DNA of 64,000 bases from an uncultured Clostridium sp. GTDB lineage: Bacteria; Bacillota; Clostridia; TANB77; CAG-465. Below, in pieces: positions 16,668-25,086 of the stretch. The notes beneath the pieces were generated by a model. That model saw only the letters and a list, made by a program, of their open reading frames with translations, made no database searches and had not been told where the DNA came from. The stretch covers positions 85,834-149,833 of the forward strand of contig USES01000001.1 of the NCBI GenBank assembly GCA_900553785.1. Reading direction: 5' to 3'. A program made the position numbers and the translations under genes. Position 1 is the first letter of the stretch. Every line of letters starts with the position of its first letter.

Positions 16668-17423
16668 ATGTACAAAAAATTTAGAACAGACAATTCAAAC
16701 TTAACGGACACAGAGGTATATTTCAAAGTTATAACCGGTAAACTCAAAAGGTTTCCAAACAATTTTTTAAATAGGGATACTTGTAAGGAGATATTGCGGT
16801 ATGTTTGTATAAACATGTATAACATGTCACGTACTCAAATATGCCATATAAACCAGGGTTTTCTATTTCAAAATTATATAGGAGGATTTAGAAAAATATT
16901 TAATTACGACGTTTTTTCGTTAATTCAATACTCTTTTCCTGAACTTAACATTAAACGTTGGGAAGCCTCAAAAGTGTCAGCTAACTTTTGGCAAGATAAA
17001 AAAAATCAAAAAGACTTTATCTTATGGGTTGCCCAAAAAGAAAATTTAAATTTGAGCAGACTAGAAGATATTTCTAAAATCAATTCAAAAATGATTATAA
17101 AATACGGTGGTTCGAAAGCAATACGTGCTGCTGGTGGCACTTTTGAGTTGATATCCACTGCAACAGGCGACACATTTAAGGAATGGGAAGTATTAAAAAT
17201 CGATGTTTGGACTGAATCCAAAGCCATTGATGCAATAAAGTGGCTTATAGAAGATATACTTTGCTGGAATGATGAACAGATAATAAATCAACTAACAGCA
17301 AATATATTTAGAGTCAATCACTTAGGTGGCTTACTTAAGAACTATTGCAATAACAGCCCAATTGCGGCAATAAACCTAGCATACCCTGGTAAATTCAAAA
17401 CATTACGACACACAAAAAGTTAA
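16668..17423 (+). CDS. Hypothetical repeat protein, 251 residues
   Basis: No confident family. The product looks like three degenerate helical modules of about 55-60 residues. Module one runs from CKEILRYVCINMYNMSRTQI to YSFPELNIKRWE. The middle module starts DFILWVAQKENLNLSRLEDI. The last runs from AIDAIKWLIEDILCWNDEQI through HLGGLLKNY to NLAYPGKF. Modules one and three share an aromatic-helix start, a Gly-Gly turn and a final Y/F-P motif, as in some DNA-associated repeats (inference). Base composition is A/T-rich like the genome, unlike the gene before it. The ATG follows AAGGAGAATTAAT. Confidence 0.65.
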   Translation: MYKKFRTDNSNLTDTEVYFKVITGKLKRFPNNFLNRDTCKEILRYVCINMYNMSRTQICHINQGFLFQNYIGGFRKIFNYDVFSLIQYSFPELNIKRWEASKVSANFWQDKKNQKDFILWVAQKENLNLSRLEDISKINSKMIIKYGGSKAIRAAGGTFELISTATGDTFKEWEVLKIDVWTESKAIDAIKWLIEDILCWNDEQIINQLTANIFRVNHLGGLLKNYCNNSPIAAINLAYPGKFKTLRHTKS

Positions 17424-17429
17424 CACTAA

Positions 17430-17463
17430 ATAACACCCATAAGTAAATTCTTATGGGTGTTAT
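17430..17463. terminator. Bidirectional terminator between converging genes
   Basis: ATAACACCCATAAG (17430-17443) is the exact complement of CTTATGGGTGTTAT (17450-17463). It lies between the converging 16668 gene and spoVS and can serve both strands. Confidence 0.82.
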
Positions 17464-17470
17464 CATATAT

Positions 17471-17740
17471 CTAATTTAAATTTTTACTTTCAATACAAAA
17501 TCTTATCCCAGTTTTTTCAGAGTCGTCTATCATAACTTCTGTAAAACATGGTGTACAAGTAATATCTACTCCTGTTGGTATCATAAATCCTCTCGCTATT
17601 GCTACCGCTTTTACTGCTTGATTTATTGCACCAGCCCCTATTGCCTGCATTTCTACCTTTCCATTTTCCTTAACTAATCCTGCAATTGCGCCAGCTACGC
17701 CATTTGGGCTAGACTTGGCAGATACTTTAAGTAATTCCAT
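17471..17740 (-). CDS. spoVS: Stage V sporulation protein S
   Basis: SpoVS is a small Alba-like protein that influences septation and coat formation during sporulation. The 89-residue sequence has the highly conserved core SPNGVAGAIAGLVKE, QAIGAGAINQAVKAVAIARG and PTGVDITCTPCF. Length is typical. A TTGCAA-17-TATAAT promoter precedes it (17780-17808), suggesting vegetative expression. The usual Bacillus control is by sigma-H, which I cannot confirm here. Confidence 0.96.
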   Translation of the reverse strand: MELLKVSAKSSPNGVAGAIAGLVKENGKVEMQAIGAGAINQAVKAVAIARGFMIPTGVDITCTPCFTEVMIDDSEKTGIRFCIESKNLN

Positions 17741-17779
17741 ATATTTCCTCCTTTGTTACTTTGTATTTACTACACAAAT

Positions 17780-17808
17780 ATTATACCGAAACTAAATTAT
17801 AGTTGCAA
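17780..17808 (-). promoter_or_regulatory. Promoter for spoVS
   Basis: TTGCAA (17803-17808), 17-bp spacer, TATAAT (17780-17785). Confidence 0.6.
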
Positions 17809-17825
17809 CATTTTTCTGCATATTT

Positions 17826-20144
17826 CTACAAAATCTCTAAAGTAGAAGAACCAACTATTAATCTCTTTGTACCAAATCTGTCAAAATGTATTTCAGCAAT
17901 TAAAGAATCATCGCTATCATCTAAGGTAAGAATTTGTCCATCACCAAACTTTTTATGTCGTACTCTCATTCCCACCTCAAATTCTGGCATATCCAAATTA
18001 TCACTTTCTATTTTAATTTTATTTGTTATACCATTTACGTTTTTTAAGAAACTTGAAACATCAATACCAATACTTGAAGATTTAGAACTTTTACCAGAAG
18101 AATTTCTAAAAGTGAAAATAGAATCTGCTCCTCCATTTCTAATAAACTTTTGAGTAGCTCCATATTCATCATCATTATATCTAGAAGATGTTTTATTATA
18201 TCCATTTTCTTTGTTATCTAAAGCTTTTTCAGAATAATCTTCATCTGGTACTTCGGAAACAAATCTAGATGGAACTGTATATGTTGTAGAGCCATACATC
18301 GTTCTTTGTTTTGCCATTGTAAGAGTCAAGTGCTTTTCTGCTCTAGTTATTCCAACATAACATAATCTTCTTTCTTCTTCTACATTATCTTCATCTATAG
18401 CGCGTCTAGAAGGGAACAATCCCTCTTCCATTCCAACCATAAATACTACTGGATATTCCAATCCTTTTGCATTATGCATTGTCATTAAAGTAACTGCACT
18501 TTCAGATTCATCAAGATTATCTATATCTGAAACTAATGCAATACTATCTAAGAAATCTCCTAAAGCGTTATCTGCAGACTCTTCATCAAAGTTTTTAGCA
18601 ACACCAACTAATTCCTTAATATTCTCTATTCTACTATCACTTTCTTTAGACTTGTCTATTTCCAATTCATGCATATATCCTGTAAGAGATAATACTTTAT
18701 CTATTGTATCAGCATTAGATAGTCCCATACTTACACTATCACGTATACTTTTAATTATATCTCTAAATTCAATAAGCTTTGCACTACATCTAAATCCAGC
18801 CACCTGGATATCATTTTCAAGAACTTCAAACATACTTGTTCCACTATTTTCTGCTATCTCTCTAATTTTGTCTACTGTGGTGTCACCAATACCTCTTTTG
18901 GGTTCATTTATTACTCTTGTAAAGGATACATTGTCCTTTGGGTTATTTATAAGTTTTAAATATGAAATTATGTCTTTTATCTCCTTACGGCTATAAAACT
19001 TTAGACCACCTATTATTCTATATGGAGTTCCTTCTCTCATAAATACTTCTTCTATTGCACGTGATTGTGCATTAGTTCTATATAACACAACAAAATCTGA
19101 ATAATTATAATTATTATCTCTTGCCATCTTATCTATTGTATCTACAATATACTGGCCCTCATCATACTCATTTTTAGCAAAGAACAAGTCAATTTTATCA
19201 CCATCATCATTTTCAGTCCACAATGACTTATCTATTTTAGATTTATTGTTCTTAATTACAGCATTTGCAGCCGCTAAAACCGTCTTTGTGCTTCTGTAAT
19301 TTTGTTCCAGTTTAACTACTTTAGCGTCTTTATATGCCTTTTCAAATTCCAATATATTTGAAATATCCGCTCCTCTAAATCCATATATACTTTGAGATTC
19401 ATCACCAACAACACAAACATTGCCACTAGCACCAGCTAACATATATATTATTTTAAATTGTGCATGATTTGTATCCTGATACTCATCTACTAATATGTAT
19501 TTAAATTTATTTTGCCAGTATTCAAGTCTAGATGGATTTTCTTCAAACAATCTTACCGTCAAAAATATTAAATCATCAAAATCTACTGAATTATTTTTCT
19601 TAAGCAACGCTTGGTATTCTCTATATACTTTAGCAATTTGCTCTTCTTTGTAATCTCCAGAGGCTTCCCTCTCATAATCTACAGCTGTTTTTAATTCATC
19701 TTTGGCTTTGCTTATACTACTAGCAATAGAAGAAGCACTAAATTTATCTTCATCTATTTTTAAATCTTTCAAAATTTGTTTAATTAGCTTCTGCTTATCT
19801 TGTTCATCTATAATGTTAAAATCCTTTGAATATCCTAGATATTCTATATCTCTTTTTAAAATCCTCACACAAATACTATGAAATGTTCCAAGCCATTCAA
19901 CTTTTACATTTTCTCCCACTAAGCTTTCTACTCGTTCTTTCATTTCCTTTGCTGCTTTATTTGTAAAAGTAACAACAAGTATTTCCCATGGATTGCAAAG
20001 TCCTTGTTCGATAAGATATGCAACTCTATGCGTTAAAACGCGTGTTTTACCAGAGCCTGCTCCCGCTAGTATAAGTAAAGGTCCTCCCGTATATGCACAC
20101 GCCTCTCTTTGCACTGGATTTAGTTTTTCTAATAACTCGCTCAT
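17826..20144 (-). CDS. pcrA: ATP-dependent DNA helicase PcrA/UvrD
   Basis: An SF1A 3'-5' helicase for repair and replication past obstacles. The 772-residue protein has Walker A LAGAGSGKTRVLTHR, GTFHSICVRILKR, motif II VDEYQDTNHAQF, motif III GDESQSIYGFRGAD, motif IV LEQNYRS, motif V MTMHNAKGLEYPVVF and motif VI GITRAEK. A Ser-rich linker leads to the PcrA-specific C-terminal Tudor-like domain (GMRVRHKKFGDGQIL). It overlaps the upstream DUF6873-like gene by 4 bp. Confidence 0.96.
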   Translation of the reverse strand: MSELLEKLNPVQREACAYTGGPLLILAGAGSGKTRVLTHRVAYLIEQGLCNPWEILVVTFTNKAAKEMKERVESLVGENVKVEWLGTFHSICVRILKRDIEYLGYSKDFNIIDEQDKQKLIKQILKDLKIDEDKFSASSIASSISKAKDELKTAVDYEREASGDYKEEQIAKVYREYQALLKKNNSVDFDDLIFLTVRLFEENPSRLEYWQNKFKYILVDEYQDTNHAQFKIIYMLAGASGNVCVVGDESQSIYGFRGADISNILEFEKAYKDAKVVKLEQNYRSTKTVLAAANAVIKNNKSKIDKSLWTENDDGDKIDLFFAKNEYDEGQYIVDTIDKMARDNNYNYSDFVVLYRTNAQSRAIEEVFMREGTPYRIIGGLKFYSRKEIKDIISYLKLINNPKDNVSFTRVINEPKRGIGDTTVDKIREIAENSGTSMFEVLENDIQVAGFRCSAKLIEFRDIIKSIRDSVSMGLSNADTIDKVLSLTGYMHELEIDKSKESDSRIENIKELVGVAKNFDEESADNALGDFLDSIALVSDIDNLDESESAVTLMTMHNAKGLEYPVVFMVGMEEGLFPSRRAIDEDNVEEERRLCYVGITRAEKHLTLTMAKQRTMYGSTTYTVPSRFVSEVPDEDYSEKALDNKENGYNKTSSRYNDDEYGATQKFIRNGGADSIFTFRNSSGKSSKSSSIGIDVSSFLKNVNGITNKIKIESDNLDMPEFEVGMRVRHKKFGDGQILTLDDSDDSLIAEIHFDRFGTKRLIVGSSTLEIL

Positions 20145-20881
20145 ATATTCTTTTCCACCTCTATTATTCCACCATAATCTATTATATCTAACCCTTCGAA
20201 ATAATGGAATTTTAACCCTTTGCTTTCGATAAATTTTTGTATTTTGCTGCCGTTTATTAGGTTGGCTTTGTCTCCAAAAAGTATCACTGTGTCACCCAGC
20301 CTTACTAATGCTCCCCCTATAAATCCAGACATATCTGAATACTCAAAACGCATTCTTTCTTCATCTACAAATATTTTGTTTGTCCTTTTTAGTAATTTTA
20401 TATCTGGCTCAGATACATAAAGTACATCCACACCTAAATCAAGTAATGTTCTAGCAATTCCTATATCTGAAACTATGCAAGCGTTATCTGATAAAACACA
20501 AGTGCTGCACTTCGTGTAACCTTGATCTACCTGTACAAGATTATACCCTGCTCCTTTTAAATATGCTAACACATTTTTGTCTGTATGTTTGAAATTATGA
20601 ACTGCGTTTCTCCCGATAATAGCCATGTTATATAGAACATCTTCCGGGTACGCACTACCCACTTCAGAATTTCCAACTAGCATATTAAAACCATCTATTT
20701 TTTTACCTGGTGCGCAAAAAATATTTCCATTTACATTTAAATAGTATATATCTACATGAGAAGATATCTCGTCATAAGTCTTCAAATTAAATTTATTTTC
20801 TATAATTTCATAGCCTAAAGACTTAATATACTCTTTTTCAACTTTTCTCATCCTAAAATCTACAATGCAATACTTAGACAA
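20141..20881 (-). CDS. DUF6873-like conserved clostridial protein
   Basis: A 246-residue soluble protein resembling the DUF6873 'GME fold' proteins. Shared features are the KYCIVDFRM start, HVDIYYLNVNGN, YPEDVLYNMAIIGRNAVHN, VQGYTKCS-like VDQGYTKCSTC, DNACIVSDIGIA and a C-terminal DYGGIIE. The GME fold resembles arginine-processing enzymes, but no catalytic function can be claimed. TTG at 20881 is preferred because AAGGTGG lies 5 bp upstream; a GTG at 20890 overlaps that site and the predicted transcript start. Translationally coupled to pcrA by a 4-bp overlap. Confidence 0.75.
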   Translation of the reverse strand: MSKYCIVDFRMRKVEKEYIKSLGYEIIENKFNLKTYDEISSHVDIYYLNVNGNIFCAPGKKIDGFNMLVGNSEVGSAYPEDVLYNMAIIGRNAVHNFKHTDKNVLAYLKGAGYNLVQVDQGYTKCSTCVLSDNACIVSDIGIARTLLDLGVDVLYVSEPDIKLLKRTNKIFVDEERMRFEYSDMSGFIGGALVRLGDTVILFGDKANLINGSKIQKFIESKGLKFHYFEGLDIIDYGGIIEVEKNI

Positions 20882-20887
20882 AATTAC

Positions 20888-20927
20888 CACCTTGTAAAAG
20901 TATACAAGGTGATAAATTTTTTGTCAA
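20888..20927 (-). promoter_or_regulatory. Promoter for the DUF6873-pcrA pair with a palindrome around the -10
   Basis: TTGACA (20922-20927), 17-bp spacer, TATACT (20899-20904). CACCTTGTA and TACAAGGTG (20888-20896 and 20903-20911, loop 6) flank the -10 box. The transcript should start near 20892, so the palindrome cannot fold fully in RNA and is better read as an operator. Confidence 0.6.
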
Positions 20928-21000
20928 TAAAACATGATTAAAGTTTTAAATTTAACATATTATATTCACTTCTTAATATTCGTTCAACAACATACGATAA

Positions 21001-21034
21001 ATAAAAATGAGATCAGAGTTTAGTCTCTAATCTC
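21001..21034 (-). terminator. Terminator after the putative small RNA / pfkA
   Basis: GAGATCAGAG (21009-21018) pairs with CTCTAATCTC (21025-21034). On the minus strand it is followed by ATTTTTATTTAT. Confidence 0.8.
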
Positions 21035-21099
21035 GCTTTTTTAAATCCCAATTTAATGGCTGGGTTCACCGCTTTTTAATGCCTTTTGACTATAATAAT
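21004..21099 (-). ncRNA. Possible small RNA gene behind pfkA
   Basis: The 107-bp stretch between the pfkA stop and the terminator has its own promoter-like pair (21106-21134) directly after the pfkA stop. It has no ribosome-binding site or ATG. The predicted ~95-nt RNA contains AAAGCGGTGAACCCAGCC and can pair GGC..GCC and CCCA..TGGG before the terminator stem. It matches no RNA class I recall. A pfkA 3' UTR is the alternative. Confidence 0.3.
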
Positions 21100-21105
21100 A
21101 GTTAT

Positions 21106-21134
21106 ATTTTAACACAAATACTATGTTTTTTCAA
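21106..21134 (-). promoter_or_regulatory. Promoter-like pair directly after pfkA
   Basis: TTGAAA (21129-21134), 17-bp spacer, TAAAAT (21106-21111). It is the basis for the small-RNA proposal. Confidence 0.4.
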
Positions 21135-21141
21135 TAACAAA

Positions 21142-22215
21142 TTAATCACCAAAACCTATTCCCATTGCTCTGGCTGTTTTTACAACAGGGTTTGTTTTTA
21201 CATCTAACACCCTTGGTGCCCTTTCTTTAGGATATTGCATTTTGACAAGTTTATCGCTATCCATGCCAACTATATACCCTGATTCACCAGAATTTAATAG
21301 CTCAAACGCATAATTTCCAAGTTGTACTGCAAGTATTATATCCTGTGCAGAAGGCGTACCGCCACGTTGAACATGGCCTAACACTACATGTCTGCACTCA
21401 ATTCCTGTTTTTTCCTCTATTTGTCTTGCAAGTTTTTCTGCAACGCCACCGTATCTTACCTGATCAAAACTATCTTTTAAGACAAGTGACACTGAAGATT
21501 TTTTACCTACTTCTTTAGCCGCTTCAGAAATGGCAACAATAGCATACCTTTTATATTTCGTAACTTCTTCTATTTTTTTACATACTTTATCTAAATCATA
21601 ATCTAATTCTGGTAAAAGTATAACATCTGCTGCAGACGCAACTCCACTATACAATGTCAAAAATCCAGAAGTTCTACCCATTATTTCTACAGTTATAACT
21701 CTTCTATGAGAAAATGCTGTAGTTCTTACTCTAGATATTGCTTCTTTAACTGTTTCTACAGCAGTAAAGAACCCTATTGTTGGCATACTAGCTACCATGT
21801 CATTATCTATGGTTTTAGGAATTCCTACAGTAGGTAAACCTCTTTCATCAATAACTCTAGCAGAATCTAATGTACCATCTCCTCCAATTACGACTAGTCC
21901 TTCTACACCCTGTGCTTTTAACTTGTTTATGCCATCATCCGTTTTATCCTCATATTTCATATTCTTCTTATCTACAAGATAATAAAATGGGCATTCTTTA
22001 TTTGAAGAACCAAGCATTGTTCCTCCAAGTTCTTCTATATCTGCTACATCCTCGGGTGTAAGAGGTCTATATAGCCCCTCTACAAACCCTTTATATCCAT
22101 CTATAATACCAACTACTTCAACTCCTTTTTGGTGAGCACTAAGTACTACAGATTTAATTGCTGCATTAAGACCAGTACAGTCTCCTCCAGCCGTCATTAT
22201 TGCTATTTTCTTCAT
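21142..22215 (-). CDS. pfkA: 6-phosphofructokinase
   Basis: Phosphorylates fructose 6-phosphate in glycolysis. The 357-residue protein has AIMTAGGDCTGLNAAI, VIGGDGTLDSAR, PKTIDNDM (catalytic Asp), the substrate loop EIMGRTSGF and LGHVQRGGTPSAQD. GGDGT at the phosphodonor position favours ATP, while the Lys of PKTIDND is typical of pyrophosphate-linked enzymes. That combination and the extra length versus ~320 residues place it in the mixed-substrate/ATP group. It follows prkC by 20 bp, so it is likely in the prpC-prkC operon. Confidence 0.94.
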   Translation of the reverse strand: MKKIAIMTAGGDCTGLNAAIKSVVLSAHQKGVEVVGIIDGYKGFVEGLYRPLTPEDVADIEELGGTMLGSSNKECPFYYLVDKKNMKYEDKTDDGINKLKAQGVEGLVVIGGDGTLDSARVIDERGLPTVGIPKTIDNDMVASMPTIGFFTAVETVKEAISRVRTTAFSHRRVITVEIMGRTSGFLTLYSGVASAADVILLPELDYDLDKVCKKIEEVTKYKRYAIVAISEAAKEVGKKSSVSLVLKDSFDQVRYGGVAEKLARQIEEKTGIECRHVVLGHVQRGGTPSAQDIILAVQLGNYAFELLNSGESGYIVGMDSDKLVKMQYPKERAPRVLDVKTNPVVKTARAMGIGFGD

Positions 22216-22235
22216 ACGTTACCTCTTTTCTTTAA

Positions 22236-24182
22236 TTAAAATGTGATTGTTTTTTCACTAACTAAAGTATTATCTATGTATATCTTTATTTTTGCATCAC
22301 TGAAGCCATTTATACTAACTGTTGTATCTGCATATGGCTCGCTAACTGTTGCATTATACACAGTGTTTGTTACACCCTCCACAGTCGCTTCCACTCTAAC
22401 TACTATGTTTCCTGTCTTTCCAGCAGCCAACGTAGATATAGGTATTGTAGCTGTTGTAGTTTTTTGTAGTCTATTTACTGTAAGTTCAATCATTGTTCCT
22501 TCATCAACTTCTGAGTTTTGCTTTATACTTTGTGCTAAAACAACTCCATCAGCTTTACTCGTATCTGTATCATAATTTACATTTACAACAAGCTTTAGTT
22601 TATCCAATTCTGCTTTAGCATCTGAATATTTATCCCCAAGTACACCAGGAACTATTACTTTTACTTTGCCATTACCTTCACTTACTTTTATGTTTATTTC
22701 TTTTCCTTTATTTACAATCTCACCTTTTTTGACATCCTGTTCTATTATTAAATTTGCTTCAACTTTATCGTTCTTTTCAAATTTAAACACTGGTTTAAGA
22801 CCAAGTGATTCTAACTCATATTTTGCTACTTTATAGTCTTTGCCAACAACTTCTATCATAGTTACTGTCTCTGCGCCTTTGCTAATATTAACTTCTATTT
22901 TACCGCCTACTATTTTTTCGCCTTCTTTTACTGATTGATAAACTATCACTCCTGCTTCATGTTCTGCATCATTTACATATTTACCAACTGTAAGAGCAAG
23001 CCCTTTTTTCTCATATTCAGCCTTTATGTCCTCATATACCTGACCTATAAGATTTGGAGCAACAGTTATTACATCTACATTTTCAACCGGTTTCTTTGAA
23101 TTTATAGTTTTAATAAGCTTTGCAGCTAAAATGCCAAGGCCAGTTAAAGAAATCGCAGCTATAATACATATACTTACTATCATTACATTTTTCTTAGATT
23201 TGCTCTTCTTTTCTTTTGTATTCTCTCTCATTCCCTTGCGTCCGCCAAACTCTGCATCTTCCAATTTAGGTTTATCCTCTGGCTTTACCCCTATAATTGG
23301 AACTACTTGAGTAAAACCACTACTCTTTTTCTCCTCTGCCTTATAAAAAATATGAGACGGATTATTTATTGCAGCAAATATATCATCTAACATTGCGCTT
23401 GCTGACTGATACCTGTCAGAAGGTTTTTTAGCCATAGCTTTAAGTATTATATCATTCAAAGCAAGTGAAACAGAAGGTTCTATGTCCTTTGGAGGAACTG
23501 GATCTTCTTGAATTTGCTTTAGTGCTACTGTTACAGGTGTATCTGCATTAAACGGCAATTTTCCTGTTGCCATTTCATACATTACAACACCTAAAGAATA
23601 TATGTCAGATTTTTCATCAGTGTAACAACCTTTGGCATGTTCTGGTGAAAAATAATGAACTGATCCCATGGTACTAGATGCACTCGTTATGGTATCCTTA
23701 GAACTCATTTTAGCTATTCCAAAGTCAGTTACTTTAGCAATATTGTTTGATGTAAGCACAATGTTTTGTGGTTTAATGTCTCTATGTACTATTTTTGAAT
23801 TGTGAGCAGCTTCTAAAGCAGATGCAATCTGGCTTGCATATTTTAATACCACATCACTCGGAAGCTTTCCTTTTTTTTCTATTTCATCTTTTAAAGTATC
23901 ACCCTCTAATAGCTCCATTACTATATAGTTAATGCCGTTTTCCTCTCCAACATCATATACTGATACAATGTTTGGATGTGTTAAACTTGCTGCTGATTGA
24001 GCTTCTGCCCTAAAACGTTTAACAAACTCTAAATCTCTAGAATACTCATTTTTTAAAACTTTTACTGCTACATACCTATTAAGCAACTTACATCTGGCTT
24101 TATATACGGTAGCCATACCACCTTCGCCTATTTCTTTTAAAATTTCATATCTTGCTCCTAGTGTTTTTCCTACTAAGTCCAA
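22236..24182 (-). CDS. prkC: Serine/threonine protein kinase with PASTA domains
   Basis: A membrane sensor kinase that responds to peptidoglycan fragments and controls growth and germination. The 648-residue protein has a Hanks kinase domain: Gly-rich loop GEGGMATVY (~19-27), Lys41, HRD 133-135, DFG 153-155. A Lys-rich juxtamembrane region, one membrane helix (~330-355), three PASTA repeats (~375-575) and an extra ~70-residue C-terminal beta-type domain follow. It lies 14 bp after prpC. The usual downstream rsgA is absent; pfkA takes its place. Confidence 0.95.
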   Translation of the reverse strand: MDLVGKTLGARYEILKEIGEGGMATVYKARCKLLNRYVAVKVLKNEYSRDLEFVKRFRAEAQSAASLTHPNIVSVYDVGEENGINYIVMELLEGDTLKDEIEKKGKLPSDVVLKYASQIASALEAAHNSKIVHRDIKPQNIVLTSNNIAKVTDFGIAKMSSKDTITSASSTMGSVHYFSPEHAKGCYTDEKSDIYSLGVVMYEMATGKLPFNADTPVTVALKQIQEDPVPPKDIEPSVSLALNDIILKAMAKKPSDRYQSASAMLDDIFAAINNPSHIFYKAEEKKSSGFTQVVPIIGVKPEDKPKLEDAEFGGRKGMRENTKEKKSKSKKNVMIVSICIIAAISLTGLGILAAKLIKTINSKKPVENVDVITVAPNLIGQVYEDIKAEYEKKGLALTVGKYVNDAEHEAGVIVYQSVKEGEKIVGGKIEVNISKGAETVTMIEVVGKDYKVAKYELESLGLKPVFKFEKNDKVEANLIIEQDVKKGEIVNKGKEINIKVSEGNGKVKVIVPGVLGDKYSDAKAELDKLKLVVNVNYDTDTSKADGVVLAQSIKQNSEVDEGTMIELTVNRLQKTTTATIPISTLAAGKTGNIVVRVEATVEGVTNTVYNATVSEPYADTTVSINGFSDAKIKIYIDNTLVSEKTITF

Positions 24183-24196
24183 AGATACCCCTCCTT

Positions 24197-24922
24197 TTAT
24201 ACTTCTATATACATTACCGTTATATTATCCATTCCACCATTATTGTTTGCTTCTTCTACAAGCTTATTGCATATTTCCTCAGGTGGATTACTAGATACTA
24301 TTTCAAATATTTTTTCTTCACTTACGCATATATACAATCCGTCACTACATAATAAGAAGCGTCTTCCTTTTGCATTATATAATCTCTTTACATCAAAAGT
24401 TATTGATTTAGTTATACCAAGAGCTTTAAGCAACACATGCTTATCTGGATGAGTTTTTGCTTCATCTTTAGTTATAATTCCATCTTTAACCAAAGCATTG
24501 ACGTACGTATCATCTTCTGTCAATTGTTCTATTTTATTTTCTGTTACCTCATATATTCTTGAGTCTCCTACTGTTGCAATGTAAGCCATAGAACCATCCA
24601 CAACTAACAACGCTACCGTAGTTCCCATATCTTTATATGATTTGTTTTCTTTATTCATTTCATAAACACATTTATTAGCATACTTTACAGCCAAACTTAC
24701 CTGTTCTGTATTATCTTTTATATCGCTTGAAATGACATAATTATCTTTCAAATACTCTATAACCTTATTTGCAGCAGTCTTGCTTGCAACTTCACCACTA
24801 GACGCTCCCCCAATTCCATCTAGCAAGACATATGCTGTGCATGTGTCACCAAGATTATATGTAAGAATATAATCCTCGTTATTCTCTCTTCTTTTCCCAA
24901 TGTCTGTTTTAGCGTAAAAAAT
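24197..24922 (-). CDS. prpC: PP2C-type protein phosphatase with abnormal start
   Basis: Dephosphorylates targets of the PASTA kinase encoded next. PP2C motifs are FYAKTDIGKRRENNEDY, LLDGIGGASSGE, ATVGDSRIYEV, LLCSDGLY and GGMDNITVMY. The homologous N-terminus (from FYAKTD) has no in-frame ATG, GTG or TTG: an in-frame TAA lies just before the ribosome-binding site GGAGG (24932-24936). The best initiation codon is ATT at 24922, nine bases after GGAGG, giving 241 residues, a normal length. Alternatively one T is missing from the T6 tract at 24916-24921, which would allow the TTG at 24927. The next normal start would delete part of the metal site. Confidence 0.85.
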   Translation of the reverse strand: MFYAKTDIGKRRENNEDYILTYNLGDTCTAYVLLDGIGGASSGEVASKTAANKVIEYLKDNYVISSDIKDNTEQVSLAVKYANKCVYEMNKENKSYKDMGTTVALLVVDGSMAYIATVGDSRIYEVTENKIEQLTEDDTYVNALVKDGIITKDEAKTHPDKHVLLKALGITKSITFDVKRLYNAKGRRFLLCSDGLYICVSEEKIFEIVSSNPPEEICNKLVEEANNNGGMDNITVMYIEV

Positions 24923-24970
24923 GACAATGCACCTCCTTTAAATTATATTTCATTTGCCATTACCACATGA

Positions 24971-24999
24971 ATTTTATCACATAAATATTAGCATTTCAA
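24971..24999 (-). promoter_or_regulatory. Promoter for prpC-prkC-pfkA
   Basis: TTGAAA (24994-24999), 17-bp spacer, TAAAAT (24971-24976). Confidence 0.6.
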
Positions 25000-25047
25000 G
25001 CGTAAATATATGGTTTATATCATTATATTACCAAAGCATATTACCAC

Positions 25048-25083
25048 AAAAGCAGGTGAACTTTCAAGTACCACCTACTTTTA
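25048..25083 (-). terminator. Terminator after the PAP2 phosphatase gene
   Basis: AAAAGCAGGTG (25048-25058) pairs with CACCTACTTTT (25072-25082). The minus strand continues with TTTTG. Confidence 0.7.
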
Positions 25084-25086
25084 TAT

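Noticed and set aside
20888..20911. mRNA hairpin hiding the ribosome-binding site of the DUF6873-like gene
   Set aside because: The promoter's -10 box lies inside the repeat, so the left arm would not be transcribed. An operator explanation fits better.
21060..21080. T-box-like segment GGGTTCACCGC on the plus strand
   Set aside because: No plus-strand gene follows, and the match to the T-box core AGGGTGGNACCGCG is poor.
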